This document shows, one piece after another, positions 5,682 through 5,703 of a stretch of 5,703 nucleotides of DNA (within the stretch, counting starts at the first letter, position 1; the number at the start of each line of letters is the position of its first letter). The notes beneath the pieces were generated by a model. That model saw only the letters and a program-made list of their open reading frames with translations. It did no database searches and was not told where the DNA came from. This stretch comes from Flavobacteriales bacterium (GTDB lineage: Bacteria; Bacteroidota; Bacteroidia; Flavobacteriales_D; Sanyastnellaceae), in assembly GCA_027488055.1 (NCBI GenBank), contig JAIYCK010000334.1, positions 1 through 5,703 on the forward strand, given 5' to 3'. Both the position numbers and the translations under genes were made by a program.

Positions 5682-5689
5682 TAAACGTA
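5682..5689 (-). promoter_or_regulatory. Possible -7 element of the DUF3108 gene
   Basis: On the minus strand TACGTTTA differs from TAnnTTTG only in the last base and lies 17 nt before the ATG, which would give a leader of about 12 nt or less. The -33 element would lie beyond the right edge of the window, so this cannot be judged further. Confidence 0.22.
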
Positions 5690-5703
5690 TCAGCGCCTAT
5701 GCA

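Noticed and set aside
1..5703. CRISPR array, tRNA, rRNA, insertion sequence or att site
   Set aside because: I found no regularly spaced direct repeats, no tRNA-like or rRNA-like stretches, no transposase frame and no terminal repeat pairs on either strand by eye.

Overview
The window looks like a piece of a Bacteroidota chromosome, probably from a Flavobacteriia- or Cryomorphaceae-like relative (inference). The signs are near-absent Shine-Dalgarno sequences, promoter-like elements of the TTG-N19-TAnnTTTG type used by the Bacteroidota primary sigma factor, a typical Bacteroidota lipoprotein and other exported proteins, and a fused-specificity phosphoglucose/phosphomannose isomerase.

Layout, left to right. 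1-1040 (minus) is the N-terminal 346 codons of a large exported protein that runs off the left edge; its last visible part looks like the start of an alpha/beta-hydrolase domain. 1257-1898 (minus) is a lipoprotein with a carboxypeptidase-regulatory-like beta-sandwich. 1899-2237 is a gene-free stretch holding a well-matched Bacteroidota promoter and an approximately 145-nt leader with several inverted repeats. 2238-2966 (minus) is lipB, and 2974-3963 (minus) is the bifunctional PGI/PMI; they are 7 nt apart and are almost certainly one transcript read from a promoter just right of 3963. 3964-4175 is a divergent promoter region. 4176-4502 (plus) is a one-repeat DUF1456 (YehS-like) protein with a lysine-rich tail. 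4554-4658 (plus) is a 34-residue, strongly basic small protein. A terminator-like hairpin at 4688-4719 separates this plus-strand pair from the convergent gene at 4840-5664 (minus), an exported DUF3108 protein.

The genes do not form one pathway. lipB (protein lipoylation for the 2-oxoacid dehydrogenases and glycine cleavage) and PGI/PMI (hexose-phosphate interconversion) are central metabolism. The lipoprotein, the hydrolase-like protein and the DUF3108 protein are envelope or secreted proteins of unknown role. The least explained part is the plus-strand pair of the single-repeat DUF1456 protein and the basic micro-protein. I found no mobile element, CRISPR array, tRNA or rRNA, and nothing that clearly amounts to a new defence or biosynthetic system.
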